This document shows positions 53,122 to 64,000 of a stretch of DNA of 64,000 nucleotides, one piece after another. The DNA comes from Pantoea brenneri. GTDB lineage: Bacteria > Pseudomonadota > Gammaproteobacteria > Enterobacterales > Enterobacteriaceae. Position 1 is the first letter of the stretch. Each line of letters begins with the position of its first letter. The notes below the pieces were generated by a model. The model saw only the letters and a list, made by a program, of their open reading frames with translations, was not told the origin of the DNA and did not search any database. The stretch covers positions 1 through 64,000 of the forward strand of contig MIEI01000001.1 of assembly GCA_002095305.1 (NCBI GenBank), read 5' to 3'. The position numbers were made by a program, and so were the translations under genes.

Positions 53122-53147
53122 AAAACCCGCGCCTGTCGCGTTTTTTT
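53122..53147 (+). terminator. leu attenuator terminator
   Basis: CGCG (53128-53131) pairs with CGCG (53137-53140) across a 5-nt loop; flanking AAAA and TTTT can pair if two C bulge out, and seven T follow. Position and T run are right for the attenuator, but the stem is weaker than the E. coli one. Confidence 0.7.
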
Positions 53148-53187
53148 ATGCTCGTTGCAAGGCAAGAAATGCATAAGGATGAATACG

Positions 53188-55844
<2,657 letters not shown>

Positions 55845-55848
55845 AATA

Positions 55849-57255
55849 ATGAAAACCTTATACCAGAAGTTATTTGATGCACATGTCGTCCACGAAGCGC
55901 CAGATGAAACGCCATTACTCTACATCGATCGTCATCTGATCCATGAAGTGACCTCGCCACAGGCGTTTGATGGCCTGCGCGCGCACGGACGTAAAGTTCG
56001 TCAGCCTGAAAAAACCTTCGCCACCATGGATCACAACGTCTCAACCCAGACCAAAGATATCAACGCATCGGGTGAGATGGCGCGTATTCAGATGCAGGAG
56101 CTGATGAAAAACTGCGCCGAGTTTGGCGTCCAGCTGTATGACCTGAATCACCCGTTCCAGGGCATCGTTCACGTTATCGGTCCTGAGCAGGGTATGACCC
56201 TGCCGGGCATGACCATCGTCTGCGGCGACTCGCACACCGCCACACACGGCGCGTTTGGCTCGCTGGCCTTTGGTATCGGCACCTCAGAAGTCGAGCATGT
56301 GTTTGCCACCCAGACGCTGAAACAGGGTCGGGCGAAAACCATGAAGATTGAAGTGCTGGGCGAAGCCGCGACCGGCATCACCGCCAAAGATATCGTGCTG
56401 GCGATCATCGGCAAAACCGGCAGCGCGGGCGGTACCGGTCACGTAGTGGAGTTCTGCGGTCCGGCGATTGAAGCGCTGAGCATGGAAGGCCGTATGACCC
56501 TGTGCAATATGGCGATTGAGATGGGTGCCAAAGCGGGCCTGGTCGCGCCGGATGAGACCACATTCAACTACCTGAAAGGCCGTCAGTTCTCGCCAAAGGG
56601 TGAGAAATGGGAACAGGCTGTGGCCTACTGGCGTACCCTGAAGTCAGATGAAGGCGCGAAATTTGATGCAGTCGTCACTCTGCACGCAGAAGAGATCGCT
56701 CCTCAGGTCACCTGGGGCACCAATCCAGGCCAGGTGATCGCCGTCGATCAGGTGATCCCGAATCCCGCCTCGTTCGCCGATCCGGTCGAGCGCGCCTCGG
56801 CGGAGAAAGCGCTGGCCTACATGAACCTGCAGCCAGGCATTAAACTGACCGATGTGGCGATTGATAAGGTGTTTATCGGCTCCTGCACCAACTCACGCAT
56901 TGAGGATCTGCGCGCTGCCGCCGCCATCGCCAAAGGCCGCAAAGTCGCGCCTGGCGTGATTGCCATGGTGGTGCCAGGTTCCGGTCCGGTCAAAGCTCAG
57001 GCTGAAGCCGAAGGTCTGGATAAAATCTTCCTCGACGCTGGCTTTGAATGGCGTCTGCCCGGCTGTTCAATGTGTCTGGCGATGAATAATGACCGTCTGA
57101 ATCCAGGCGAGCGTTGCGCCTCAACCAGCAACCGTAATTTTGAAGGTCGTCAGGGCCGCGGTGGCCGGACCCATTTAGTCAGCCCGGCGATGGCCGCCGC
57201 CGCCGCCGTTTCCGGCCATTTTGCCGATATCCGTCAACTGACGACAGGAGCTTAA
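55849..57255 (+). CDS. leuC: 3-isopropylmalate dehydratase large subunit
   Basis: Aconitase-family [4Fe-4S] subunit isomerising 2- to 3-isopropylmalate with LeuD. The start [16 protein letters not shown] at 55849 gives 468 residues (466 in E. coli). Cluster cysteines lie in [13 protein letters not shown] and [24 protein letters not shown] is the N-terminal active-site loop. An apparent upstream extension lies inside leuB. Confidence 0.97.
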   Translation: MKTLYQKLFDAHVVHEAPDETPLLYIDRHLIHEVTSPQAFDGLRAHGRKVRQPEKTFATMDHNVSTQTKDINASGEMARIQMQELMKNCAEFGVQLYDLNHPFQGIVHVIGPEQGMTLPGMTIVCGDSHTATHGAFGSLAFGIGTSEVEHVFATQTLKQGRAKTMKIEVLGEAATGITAKDIVLAIIGKTGSAGGTGHVVEFCGPAIEALSMEGRMTLCNMAIEMGAKAGLVAPDETTFNYLKGRQFSPKGEKWEQAVAYWRTLKSDEGAKFDAVVTLHAEEIAPQVTWGTNPGQVIAVDQVIPNPASFADPVERASAEKALAYMNLQPGIKLTDVAIDKVFIGSCTNSRIEDLRAAAAIAKGRKVAPGVIAMVVPGSGPVKAQAEAEGLDKIFLDAGFEWRLPGCSMCLAMNNDRLNPGERCASTSNRNFEGRQGRGGRTHLVSPAMAAAAAVSGHFADIRQLTTGA

Positions 57256-57258
57256 CCG

Positions 57259-57864
57259 ATGGCGAATAAATTCACCCAGCACACCGGTATTGTTGCGCCA
57301 CTGGATGCGGCTAACGTCGATACCGATGCCATTATTCCTAAGCAGTTTTTGCAGAAAGTAACCCGCACCGGTTTCGGCCAGCACCTGTTCCACGACTGGC
57401 GTTTTGAAGATGATGCCGGCACCGTACCGACGCCCGGTTTTGTGCTCAACAAGCCCGAGTTCAAAGGCACCAGCATCCTGCTGGCGCGTGAAAACTTCGG
57501 CTGCGGCTCATCACGTGAGCATGCGCCCTGGGCGCTGACCGATTTCGGTTTCCACGTGGTGATTGCGCCGAGCTTCGCGGACATTTTTTACGGCAACAGC
57601 TTCAATAACCAGCTGTTGCCGGTGAAATTAAGCGAACAGGAAGTAGATGAGATGTTTAAACTGGTGGCGTCGCAACCCGGCATTCGCTTTACGGTCGATC
57701 TGGAAGCTCAGACGGTCACTGCGGGTGAGAAAGTCTATCCGTTCGAACTCGACAGCTTCCGCCGCCACTGCATGATTAACGGCCTCGACAGTATTGGCCT
57801 GACGCTGCAACACGAAGCGTCGATCTCGCAATATGAGCAGAACCAGCCCGCTTTCCTGCGCTGA
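57259..57864 (+). CDS. leuD: 3-isopropylmalate dehydratase small subunit
   Basis: Swivel-domain partner of LeuC supplying substrate specificity. 201 residues as in E. coli. [16 protein letters not shown] and [15 protein letters not shown] are the family signature loops. It begins three bases after the leuC stop and ends the operon. Confidence 0.97.
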   Translation: MANKFTQHTGIVAPLDAANVDTDAIIPKQFLQKVTRTGFGQHLFHDWRFEDDAGTVPTPGFVLNKPEFKGTSILLARENFGCGSSREHAPWALTDFGFHVVIAPSFADIFYGNSFNNQLLPVKLSEQEVDEMFKLVASQPGIRFTVDLEAQTVTAGEKVYPFELDSFRRHCMINGLDSIGLTLQHEASISQYEQNQPAFLR

Positions 57865-57873
57865 TTGAGTTAA

Positions 57874-57900
57874 AGCAGGGCGACATCGGGTCGCCCTGCT
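57874..57900 (+). terminator. leuABCD terminator stem-loop
   Basis: A perfect 11-bp stem (57874-57884 with 57890-57900) with a 5-nt loop, 9 bp after leuD. The T tract is poor. A second hairpin (58110-58115 with 58125-58130) followed by TTCTTCTTT could complete termination before setA. Confidence 0.65.
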
Positions 57901-57996
57901 GTTACTGACAACCTCTGCTCTGCCCCAGTGGTTAGACCGAGCCTGCGAAGGGAACACAGTCAGATCGGAAAGTCGCGTAAACCATCCCTGGCCGCT

Positions 57997-58024
57997 CGTC
58001 CCGCGCCTTCCCTGCCGCGGGACG
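57997..58024. repeat. GC-rich inverted repeat in the leuD-setA gap
   Basis: A perfect 9-bp palindromic stem (57997-58005 with 58016-58024) with a 10-nt loop, more than 100 bases from both genes' ends. It is not flanked by T tracts. It could be part of a repeated extragenic element or a structured RNA; function unknown. Confidence 0.5.
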
Positions 58025-58136
58025 CCTTCCTCCTTTGCCGGTGTTCTCTGCGAATAGAGCTTGTCAGCTGCGGTCTGGTTCACCCGGATTTGGGTTTATC
58101 AGCACAATGAGGGCGGCATCCTGTCGCCCTTCTTCT

Positions 58137-59315
58137 TTATACGTTGCGTACCCGCGCTGACATAATAAAAGCCGCTATCGCCAGCACAAATGCCAGCCAG
58201 TAGACCGCTTCATGTCCCAGCCGCTCACTTAACGTTCCCTGAATAACCCCAGCCAGAATCATGCCGGTCGAGATCGAGTTGGTGAACATCGTTGTCGCGG
58301 CACCTGGCCGCCCCGGCATTAAATCCTGGAACCACAACATTCCGATGCCAGCGATAATCCCGACAAACACCGCATTAAACAGCTGTAGAACCATCAGTGA
58401 GGTGCGCGAGTTGAACAGCACCAGCCCGAGATAAAACAGCACCCCTGCCGCCACCGCCAGCAGCATCAGCCGCCGCTTGCCCAGCCTGCGGGCGTAATGC
58501 CCGGCCAGCAGCATCACCGGAATCTCCAGCCCGGCCGCGGTCCCCATCAGCAAACCGGCCAGCTTTTCCGGCAATCCCAGCGTGGTACTGATGTAGAGCG
58601 GCATGTCGATGATGTACATGGTGTTGCAGGTCCACATGGTCACCGAGGCCAGAAATAGCAGCCGCACATCCCGGTCACGCCAGCCGCTTAACGGCAGACC
58701 ACCGCTTTGCAGCAGCGGCTCAGCACGCGGCACCGACGGCAGGGTAAACCACACCAGTACGATGCAGATCAGGAACAGCGCCGCCGCCACCATAAACAGC
58801 GTCACGAAACCGTAGTTCAGCGCCAGGGCGAACGACAGCGGCGGTCCGATCACCCACGCCAGCGACAGCTGCGCACGCATCACCGAACTGAACATCACCG
58901 CTTCCCGCGCCGACTGGTCAGCATATTCACGCGCCAGCGCGAACAGCTGCGGCATCGACACGCTGGCTAAGGCAGACAATAGCACCCCGAGGGTAATCAG
59001 CGTCAGATAATGACGGGTAAAGGCAAACAGCAGCGCATTGACCAGCGCCATCAGGCAGCAGAACAGAATGATGTTGCGGCGATCGCCGACGCTGTCCGAT
59101 CGCTTTGCCACCAGCATGCTTACCACGATACCGGCCACCGCATTGATAGTGAAAAAAAGCCCGACCCAGAATGGGCGGGCCTGCACCTCACGGGTCAGAA
59201 ACAGGCTGAGGGTCGGTGCCTGCAATGCGCCCGCCACACCGAGCATGAACGAGGCGACCATAAAAGCGAGGTAAACCGGATTGATGCGGCGCTGCCGCGT
59301 TAACAGCGATTTCAT
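58137..59315 (-). CDS. setA: Sugar efflux transporter SetA
   Basis: Twelve-helix MFS exporter of sugars and analogues, co-transcribed with sgrS in the glucose-phosphate stress response. The start at 59315 (MKSLLTRQRRINPVYLAFMV), preceded by AAGGGA, gives 392 residues, the E. coli length; the longer open frame to 59471 runs through sgrS. Conserved stretches include FALAREYADQSAREAVMFSS and GMLWFQDLMPGRPGAATT. Confidence 0.94.
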   Translation of the reverse strand: MKSLLTRQRRINPVYLAFMVASFMLGVAGALQAPTLSLFLTREVQARPFWVGLFFTINAVAGIVVSMLVAKRSDSVGDRRNIILFCCLMALVNALLFAFTRHYLTLITLGVLLSALASVSMPQLFALAREYADQSAREAVMFSSVMRAQLSLAWVIGPPLSFALALNYGFVTLFMVAAALFLICIVLVWFTLPSVPRAEPLLQSGGLPLSGWRDRDVRLLFLASVTMWTCNTMYIIDMPLYISTTLGLPEKLAGLLMGTAAGLEIPVMLLAGHYARRLGKRRLMLLAVAAGVLFYLGLVLFNSRTSLMVLQLFNAVFVGIIAGIGMLWFQDLMPGRPGAATTMFTNSISTGMILAGVIQGTLSERLGHEAVYWLAFVLAIAAFIMSARVRNV

Positions 59316-59378
59316 ACCGAAATCCCTTACAGGATGAACAGGGGAAGAGAAGAAGGGTAGACGATACCGTGCGGCATG

Positions 59379-59497
59379 AAAAAAGCCAGCAGAGATCATC
59401 TGCTGGCGGTGTAATTGCACCCTACTCAGAAAAGCATCCCGCTGAACAGCGGCATGAGGGTCGAACGCCATTCATAGCTGAATGCCTCCCGCTCTTC
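59379..59497 (-). ncRNA. sgrS: SgrS small RNA (short form, no SgrT)
   Basis: The 3' half matches SgrS: CTGAGTA (the ptsG-pairing core), a GGTG/CACC hairpin (59408-59411 with 59418-59421), then CCGCCAGCAG and a terminator stem (59385-59393 with 59399-59407) ending in six T on the minus strand. It lies between setA and the divergent sgrR, as in E. coli. Hfq-dependent pairing should block ptsG translation under sugar-phosphate stress. The 5' end is a guess, from a weak TTGCCT-N17-TTGCTC promoter. At roughly 120 nt it would be about half the E. coli RNA, and no sgrT frame is found. Confidence 0.82.
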
Positions 59498-59568
59498 CCA
59501 TAGAGCAAAGTTTGCCCTTAAAATGAGGCAAGAAAAACAGAGCGCTTTTCACCGGGAGTTCCCCTTTT

Positions 59569-61229
59569 ATGTCCTCATCTCGCCTGAAGCAGCAGTTCAT
59601 ACGTCTGTGGCAAAGCTGCCAGGGTCAGACGCAGGAGATCACCCTGAGTGAACTGGCTGACCTGCTGCACTGTTCACGTCGTCATATGCGCAACTTACTC
59701 AACCGGATGCAGGCGGCTGGCTGGTTAATCTGGCAGGCCGAAGCCGGACGCGGTAAGCGCTCACAACTCACCTTCTGCTACACCGGACTGGCGCTACAGC
59801 AGCAGCGCGCTGAGGATCTGCTGGATCAGGATCGCATCGATCAGCTGGTGCAGCTGGTCGGCGATAAGAATCAGGTCAGGCAGATGATTGGTGCTCACCT
59901 TGGCCGCAGTTTCCGTCAGGGAAAACACATTCTGCGGGTGCTTTACTACCGCCCGCTGCTGAATCTGCTGCCGGGCTCCGCCCTGCGCCGCTCCGAAACC
60001 CATATTGCCCGTCAGATTTTTAATGGCCTGACGCGCATAAATGAGGAAAACGGGGAAATTGAGGCCGATATTGCCCATCACTGGCAGCAGACTTCCCCGC
60101 TCCACTGGCGCTTCTTTCTGCGTCCGGCGATTCGCTTTCATCATGGCCGCGAACTGGAGATGGCCGATGTTATCGCCACGCTGGAACGTCAGCGTCAGCA
60201 GCCGCTGTTTTCCCATATTCAACAGCTCGACTCGCCCGCTCCGTGGACGCTGGATATCACCTTAAGCCAGCCCGACGACTGGTTACCCTGGTTGCTGGCC
60301 AGCGTCAGCGCGATGATCCTGCCACGCGAATGGCCCACGCAGCCTGACTTTGCCCGCCAGCCGATCGGCACCGGTCCTTACAGCGTGATCCGTAATCAGG
60401 AAAGTCAGCTGAAGATAGAAGCCTTTGATGATTACTTTGGCTTTCGCGCGCTGATTGATGACGTCTCTATCTGGGTATTGCCGGATATCAGCGATGAGCT
60501 GGTCTACGCGGGCGTGCGCCTGCAGGGCGACGGCGCGGATGAGATCCAGGAAGAGAGCCGGCTGGAAGAAGGCTGCTACTATTTGTTGTTCGATCAGCGT
60601 TCGGAAAAAGGCCGTGACGAGGCGATACGGCGCTGGGTCAGCTATCTGTTTAATCCTATCGCCCTGCTCAACCACGCCGGCGTCGGCTATCAGCGCTACT
60701 GGTTTCCGGCGTATGGTCTACTGCCGCGCTGGCATCACCGCCGCGATCTGGCCCCGGTCGAAAAGCCGCCCGGCCTGACTCATCTGACGCTCACCTGGTA
60801 CAGCCAGCACGTTGAGCACGAAGGGATCGCTAATGCGTTACGTCCGCTGCTGGCGCAGCACGGCGTCACGCTGGAGACGCGCGAGGTCAGTTACGAATGC
60901 TGGCATCAGGCGACGCCGATAGCGACATCTGGCTCGGCAGCGTGAACTTCACACTGCCATTGGCCTGGTCGCTGTTCGCCCAGCTGTATGAGGTCCCGCT
61001 GCTGCATCACTGCCTGCCGATCGACTGGCACGCTGATGCCGCCCGCTGGCGTGAAAAAACGCTGCCGCTGGCCGAATGGAGCAAGCGGTTAGTGGAAGAG
61101 GCCGGTCTGCATCCGCTGTTCCATCACTGGCTGCTGCTTGAAGGTCAGCGCAGCATGCGCGGCGTGCGGATGAATACCCTCGGCTGGTTCGATTTTAAAT
61201 CTGCCTGGTTTGCGCCGCCCGCGCTGTAA
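59569..61229 (+). CDS. sgrR: Transcriptional activator SgrR (one-base frameshift)
   Basis: Activates sgrS under glucose-phosphate stress. N-terminal winged helix ([20 protein letters not shown], about residues 20-45) is followed by a solute-binding-protein-like domain. The frame ends early after YECWHQ near 60906; adding one base yields [17 protein letters not shown], matching E. coli WHAGEIESDIWLNSANF, and about 553 residues (551 in E. coli). The C-terminus [20 protein letters not shown] is intact. Divergent from sgrS, so it should bind the shared region and repress itself. Confidence 0.9.
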
Positions 61230-61268
61230 CGCTTTCGCGCTGACGCTGAAATGACTAGAATGTGACGT

Positions 61269-61356
61269 TCTCAACGGGGTGCCGCCTGCTGACCGCAAAC
61301 GGCTGAGAGAGACCCGTCGAACCTGATTCGGTTAATACCGACGTAGGGATTTGAGA
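61269..61356 (+). promoter_or_regulatory. TPP riboswitch (THI element)
   Basis: P1 pairs TCTCAA (61269-61274) with TTGAGA (61351-61356). Inside are GGGGTGCC, the pyrimidine-sensor CTGAGAGAGACCC, and the pyrophosphate-sensor block AACCTGA ... TAATACCGACGTAGGGA, the standard TPP aptamer. It lies 57 bases before thiB. Confidence 0.96.
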
Positions 61357-61394
61357 GACCTGCTGCTCAGATCCTTTGCGACTCATCCCCTATT

Positions 61395-61406
61395 CTCCTG
61401 AAGGAG
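61395..61406 (+). promoter_or_regulatory. Shine-Dalgarno-sequestering hairpin before thiB
   Basis: CTCC-TGAA-GGAG forms a 4-bp stem whose 3' arm is the thiB ribosome site, 6 bases before GTG 61413. With the TPP aptamer upstream, this suggests control of translation initiation rather than termination; no T-tailed terminator is seen. Confidence 0.5.
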
Positions 61407-61412
61407 CGCAAA

Positions 61413-62398
61413 GTGTTTAACAAAGTTCTGCCACTGCTGCTGTTACTTTCCACCCCGGTACTGGCTGCCAAACCGGTTCTGACGGTTTACACCTACGACT
61501 CCTTCTCCGCTGACTGGGGCCCGGTCCGGCGGTCAAAAAAGCCTTTGAAGCCCAGTGCGATTGCGAACTGAAATTTGTCACGCTGGAAGATGGCGTGTCG
61601 CTGCTGAATCGCGTGCGAATGGAAGGCAAAAACAGCAAAGCGGATGTGGTGCTGGGACTGGATAACAATCTGGTGCAGGCGGCGCAAAAAACCGGTCTGT
61701 TTGCCGCCAGCAAGGTCGATACCGCACAGCTGACGCTGCCGGGCGGCTGGCACGACAGCACCTTTGTTCCGTTTGATTATGGCTATTTCGCCTTCGTCTA
61801 TGACAAAACCCGTCTGAAAAATCCGCCGAAAAGCCTGAAAGAGCTGGTAGAGAGCCCGGAAAAATGGCGGGTCATCTATGAAGATCCGCGTACCAGTACC
61901 CCGGGATTAGGTCTGCTGCTGTGGATGCAGAAAGTCTATGGCGATCGGACCCCGCAGGCATGGCAAAAGCTGGCGCAGAAAACCGTGACGGTAACCAAGG
62001 GCTGGAGTGAAGCCTACGGTCTGTTCCTGAAAGGCGAAGGCGATCTGGTGCTGAGCTATACCACCTCGCCGGCCTATCACATTATCGAAGAGAAAAAAGA
62101 GAACTACGCCGCCGCACCGTTTGCCGAAGGCCACTATCTGCAGGTCGAGGTTGCTGCGCAGTTAGCCAGCAGTAAACAGCCGAAACTGGCGCAGCAGTTC
62201 ATGCAGTTTATGGTCTCGCCGGCGTTCCAGAACACCATCCCGACCGGCAACTGGATGTATCCGGTGATCGATACCACCCTGCCTGCTGGCTTCGCCACGC
62301 TGCAGGTGCCCGCCACCGCGCTGCACTATTCGCCGGAAGAGGTAGCCAGCCAGCGCTCTGGCTGGATTAGCCAGTGGCAACGCGCCGTCAGCCGTTAA
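61413..62398 (+). CDS. thiB: Thiamine ABC transporter substrate-binding protein ThiB (one-base frameshift)
   Basis: Periplasmic protein capturing thiamine, TMP and TPP for ThiPQ. GTG 61413 begins a signal peptide VFNKVLPLLLLLSTPVLAAK. The frame breaks after DSFSADWGP at 61520-61524, where CCCGG stands for CCCGGG; restoring G continues GPAVKKAFEAQCDCELKF and gives 328 residues (327 in E. coli). The C-terminus SEWQRAVSR of E. coli reads SQWQRAVSR. Without the missing base there would be no signal peptide on the remaining frame, so the gene would be dead; sequence error is favoured. Confidence 0.92.
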
Positions 62399-63983
62399 TG
62401 CCGCGCTGGCTGATCCCCGGTTCGCTCGCCACGCTGCTGTTAATCAGCGTGGCGCTGTTCGCCTTTATCTCACTGTGGAATGCCGCACCGGTCACCGACT
62501 GGCGTAGCGTGCTGCTGGATGAGTACCTGCAACACGTTGTGGCGTTCTCCTTTGGTCAGGCGCTGCTCTCCGCCCTGCTGTCGCTGCTGCCTGCGGTGCC
62601 GCTGGCGCGCGCCTCTATCGCCGCCGCTTTCCCGGCCGTCAGCTGTTGCTGCGTCTGTGCGCCATGACGCTGGTGCTGCCGGTGCTGGTGGCGGTGTTCG
62701 GCCTGCTGACGGTTTATGGCCGCGTCGGCTGGCTGGCACAGTTGTGTCAGTGGCTGGGCATCGACTATCACTTCTCGCCCTATGGATTGCAGGGCATTTT
62801 GCTGGCGCATGTCTTTTTTAACCTGCCGCTGGCTACGCGCCTGATGCTACAGGCGCTGGAGAGCATACCGGCGGAGCAGCGTCAGCTGGCCGCACAGCTT
62901 GATCTGCGCGGCTGGCACCACTTTCGCCTGCTGGAATGGCCGTGGTTGCGACGTCAGCTGCTGCCGACCGGCGCGCTCATCTTTATGCTCTGCTTCGCCA
63001 GCTTCGCCACCGTGCTGTCGCTGGGCGGCGGCCCCCAGGCCACCACCATTGAACTGGCGATCTTTCAGGCACTCAGCTACGACTACGATCCCGGTCGCGC
63101 CGCATTGCTGGCGCTGATTCAGCTCAGCTGTTGCCTGACGCTGGTGCTGCTCAGCCAGCGATTCAGTAAAGCGATACCCGCCGGCACCAGCCAGCTGCAC
63201 GGCTGGCGCGATCCGCAGGATTCGCGTCTGGCCCGGCTAACGGATGGGTTGCTGATTCTGCTGGCGTTACTGCTGCTGCTGCCGCCGCTGGCGGCGGTAG
63301 TGGTGGATGGCTTGCACGGCGGACTGCGCGGCGCACTGGCCCAGCCAGCGTTGTGGCAGGCGACCCTGACCTCATTGCGCATCGCGGTCGGTGCCGGCCT
63401 GCTGTGCGTGATACTGACGCTGATGCTGCTGTGGAGCAGTCGCGAATTGCGTCTGCGTCAGCGCCCGCTCGCCGCACAGCTGATCGACACCAGCGGCATG
63501 CTAATTCTGGCGATGCCCGGCATCGTGCTGGCGACCGGCTTCTTTTTGCTGTTTAACGCCACCGTTGGCCTGCCGGCGTCGGCAGACGGGCTGGTGATCT
63601 TCACTAATGCGCTGATCGCCATTCCCTATGCGCTGAAAGTGCTGGAAAACCCGATGCGTGACGTCGCCGAGCGCTACGGCAGGCTATGCGATTCACTGGA
63701 TATCCACGGCTGGAACCGGCTGCGGTTGATAGAACTGCGTGCGCTGAAACGTCCGCTGGCACAGGCGCTGGCGTTTGCCTGCGTGCTGTCGATCGGTGAT
63801 TTTGGCGTGGTGGCGCTGTTTGGCAATGCCGACTTCCGCACCCTGCCGTTCTACCTTTATCAACAGATCGGTGCCTATCGCGGTGCCGACGGTGCAGTGA
63901 CCGCCCTGCTGCTGCTGCTGCTCTGTTTGTTGCTGTTCACCCTGATGGAAAAATTACCGGGCCGCCATGCTGACACTGAATAA
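62374..63983 (+). CDS. thiP: Thiamine ABC transporter permease ThiP (one-base frameshift)
   Basis: Fused inner membrane permease with two six-helix BPD transport domains. The start MATRRQPLMPRWLIPGSLAT at 62374 overlaps thiB by 25 bases, as in E. coli. The frame breaks at 62612-62613 (GCGCCTCTAT for GCGCCCTCTAT); one added base gives LARALYRRRFPGRQLLLRLC and 536 residues, exactly E. coli. EAA-type loops for the ATPase are in AAQLDLRGWHHFRLLEWP and the matching second copy near ENPMRDVAERYG. Confidence 0.92.
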
Positions 63984-64000
63984 CCTTACTTACCTTTATC
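63967..64000 (+). CDS. thiQ: Thiamine ABC transporter ATP-binding protein ThiQ, 3' truncated by window edge
   Basis: Only the first 11 codons are present (MLTLNNLTYLY), similar to the E. coli ThiQ start MLKLTDITWLY. The start lies 17 bases inside the thiP end, the usual thiPQ overlap. Assignment rests on position plus this short match. Confidence 0.8.
   Translation, partial: MLTLNNLTYLY

Noticed and set aside
59316-59471. N-terminal extension of SetA beginning at 59471
   Set aside because: It runs through the SgrS RNA and its terminator and has no similarity to SetA. A ribosome site precedes the start at 59315.

Overview
The window is chromosomal DNA of a member of the Enterobacterales. Nearly every gene has the length and neighbours of its Escherichia coli counterpart, in the order yacL-acnB-[accessory]-lpd-aceFE-pdhR-aroP-[accessory]-ampED-nadC-ppdD-hofBC-guaC-coaE-zapD-yacG-mutT-secA-secM-lpxC-dcw cluster-cra-ilvHI-leuLABCD-setA-sgrS-sgrR-thiBPQ. 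The absence of leuO, sgrT, yacH and speDE from their usual places, the high G+C and a phenolic acid decarboxylase suggest an Erwiniaceae (Pantoea/Erwinia-like) genome. The genus is an inference.

Left part (1-13 kb): the 3' end of an SDR oxidoreductase, yacL, and acnB. An accessory patch follows, with a phenolic acid decarboxylase gene, its divergent LysR regulator and a small orphan type I-E CRISPR array without cas genes. Then comes the pyruvate dehydrogenase locus, with a PdhR box just downstream of a predicted pdhR promoter. Middle left (13-27 kb): aroP, an inserted GPH symporter/GH43 glycosidase pair, ampED, nadC, the type IV pilus genes ppdD-hofB-hofC, guaC, coaE-zapD-yacG and mutT. Middle (27-48.5 kb): secM-secA, lpxC, and the complete division and cell wall cluster read leftward from a MraZ-box promoter to ftsZ. 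Right part (48.5-64 kb): cra, the acetolactate synthase genes ilvIH, the attenuated leuABCD operon, setA/sgrS/sgrR for sugar-phosphate stress, and the TPP-riboswitch-controlled thiBPQ thiamine transporter, which runs off the end.

A striking property is that ten conserved genes (aceF, hofB, secA, ftsQ, murG, murE, cra, sgrR, thiB, thiP) each carry exactly one single-base deletion. Each can be explained by loss of one G or C from a short run. Several of these genes are indispensable, and restoring one base gives lengths equal or very close to those remembered for E. coli. The best reading is recurrent sequencing or assembly error, so these genes are annotated at full extent as probably intact. 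I found no convincing novel multi-gene system. The most interesting accessory items are the decaying orphan CRISPR array, the padC/LysR pair, the inserted glycoside operon, the divergent SecM arrest motif and the shortened SgrS without SgrT.
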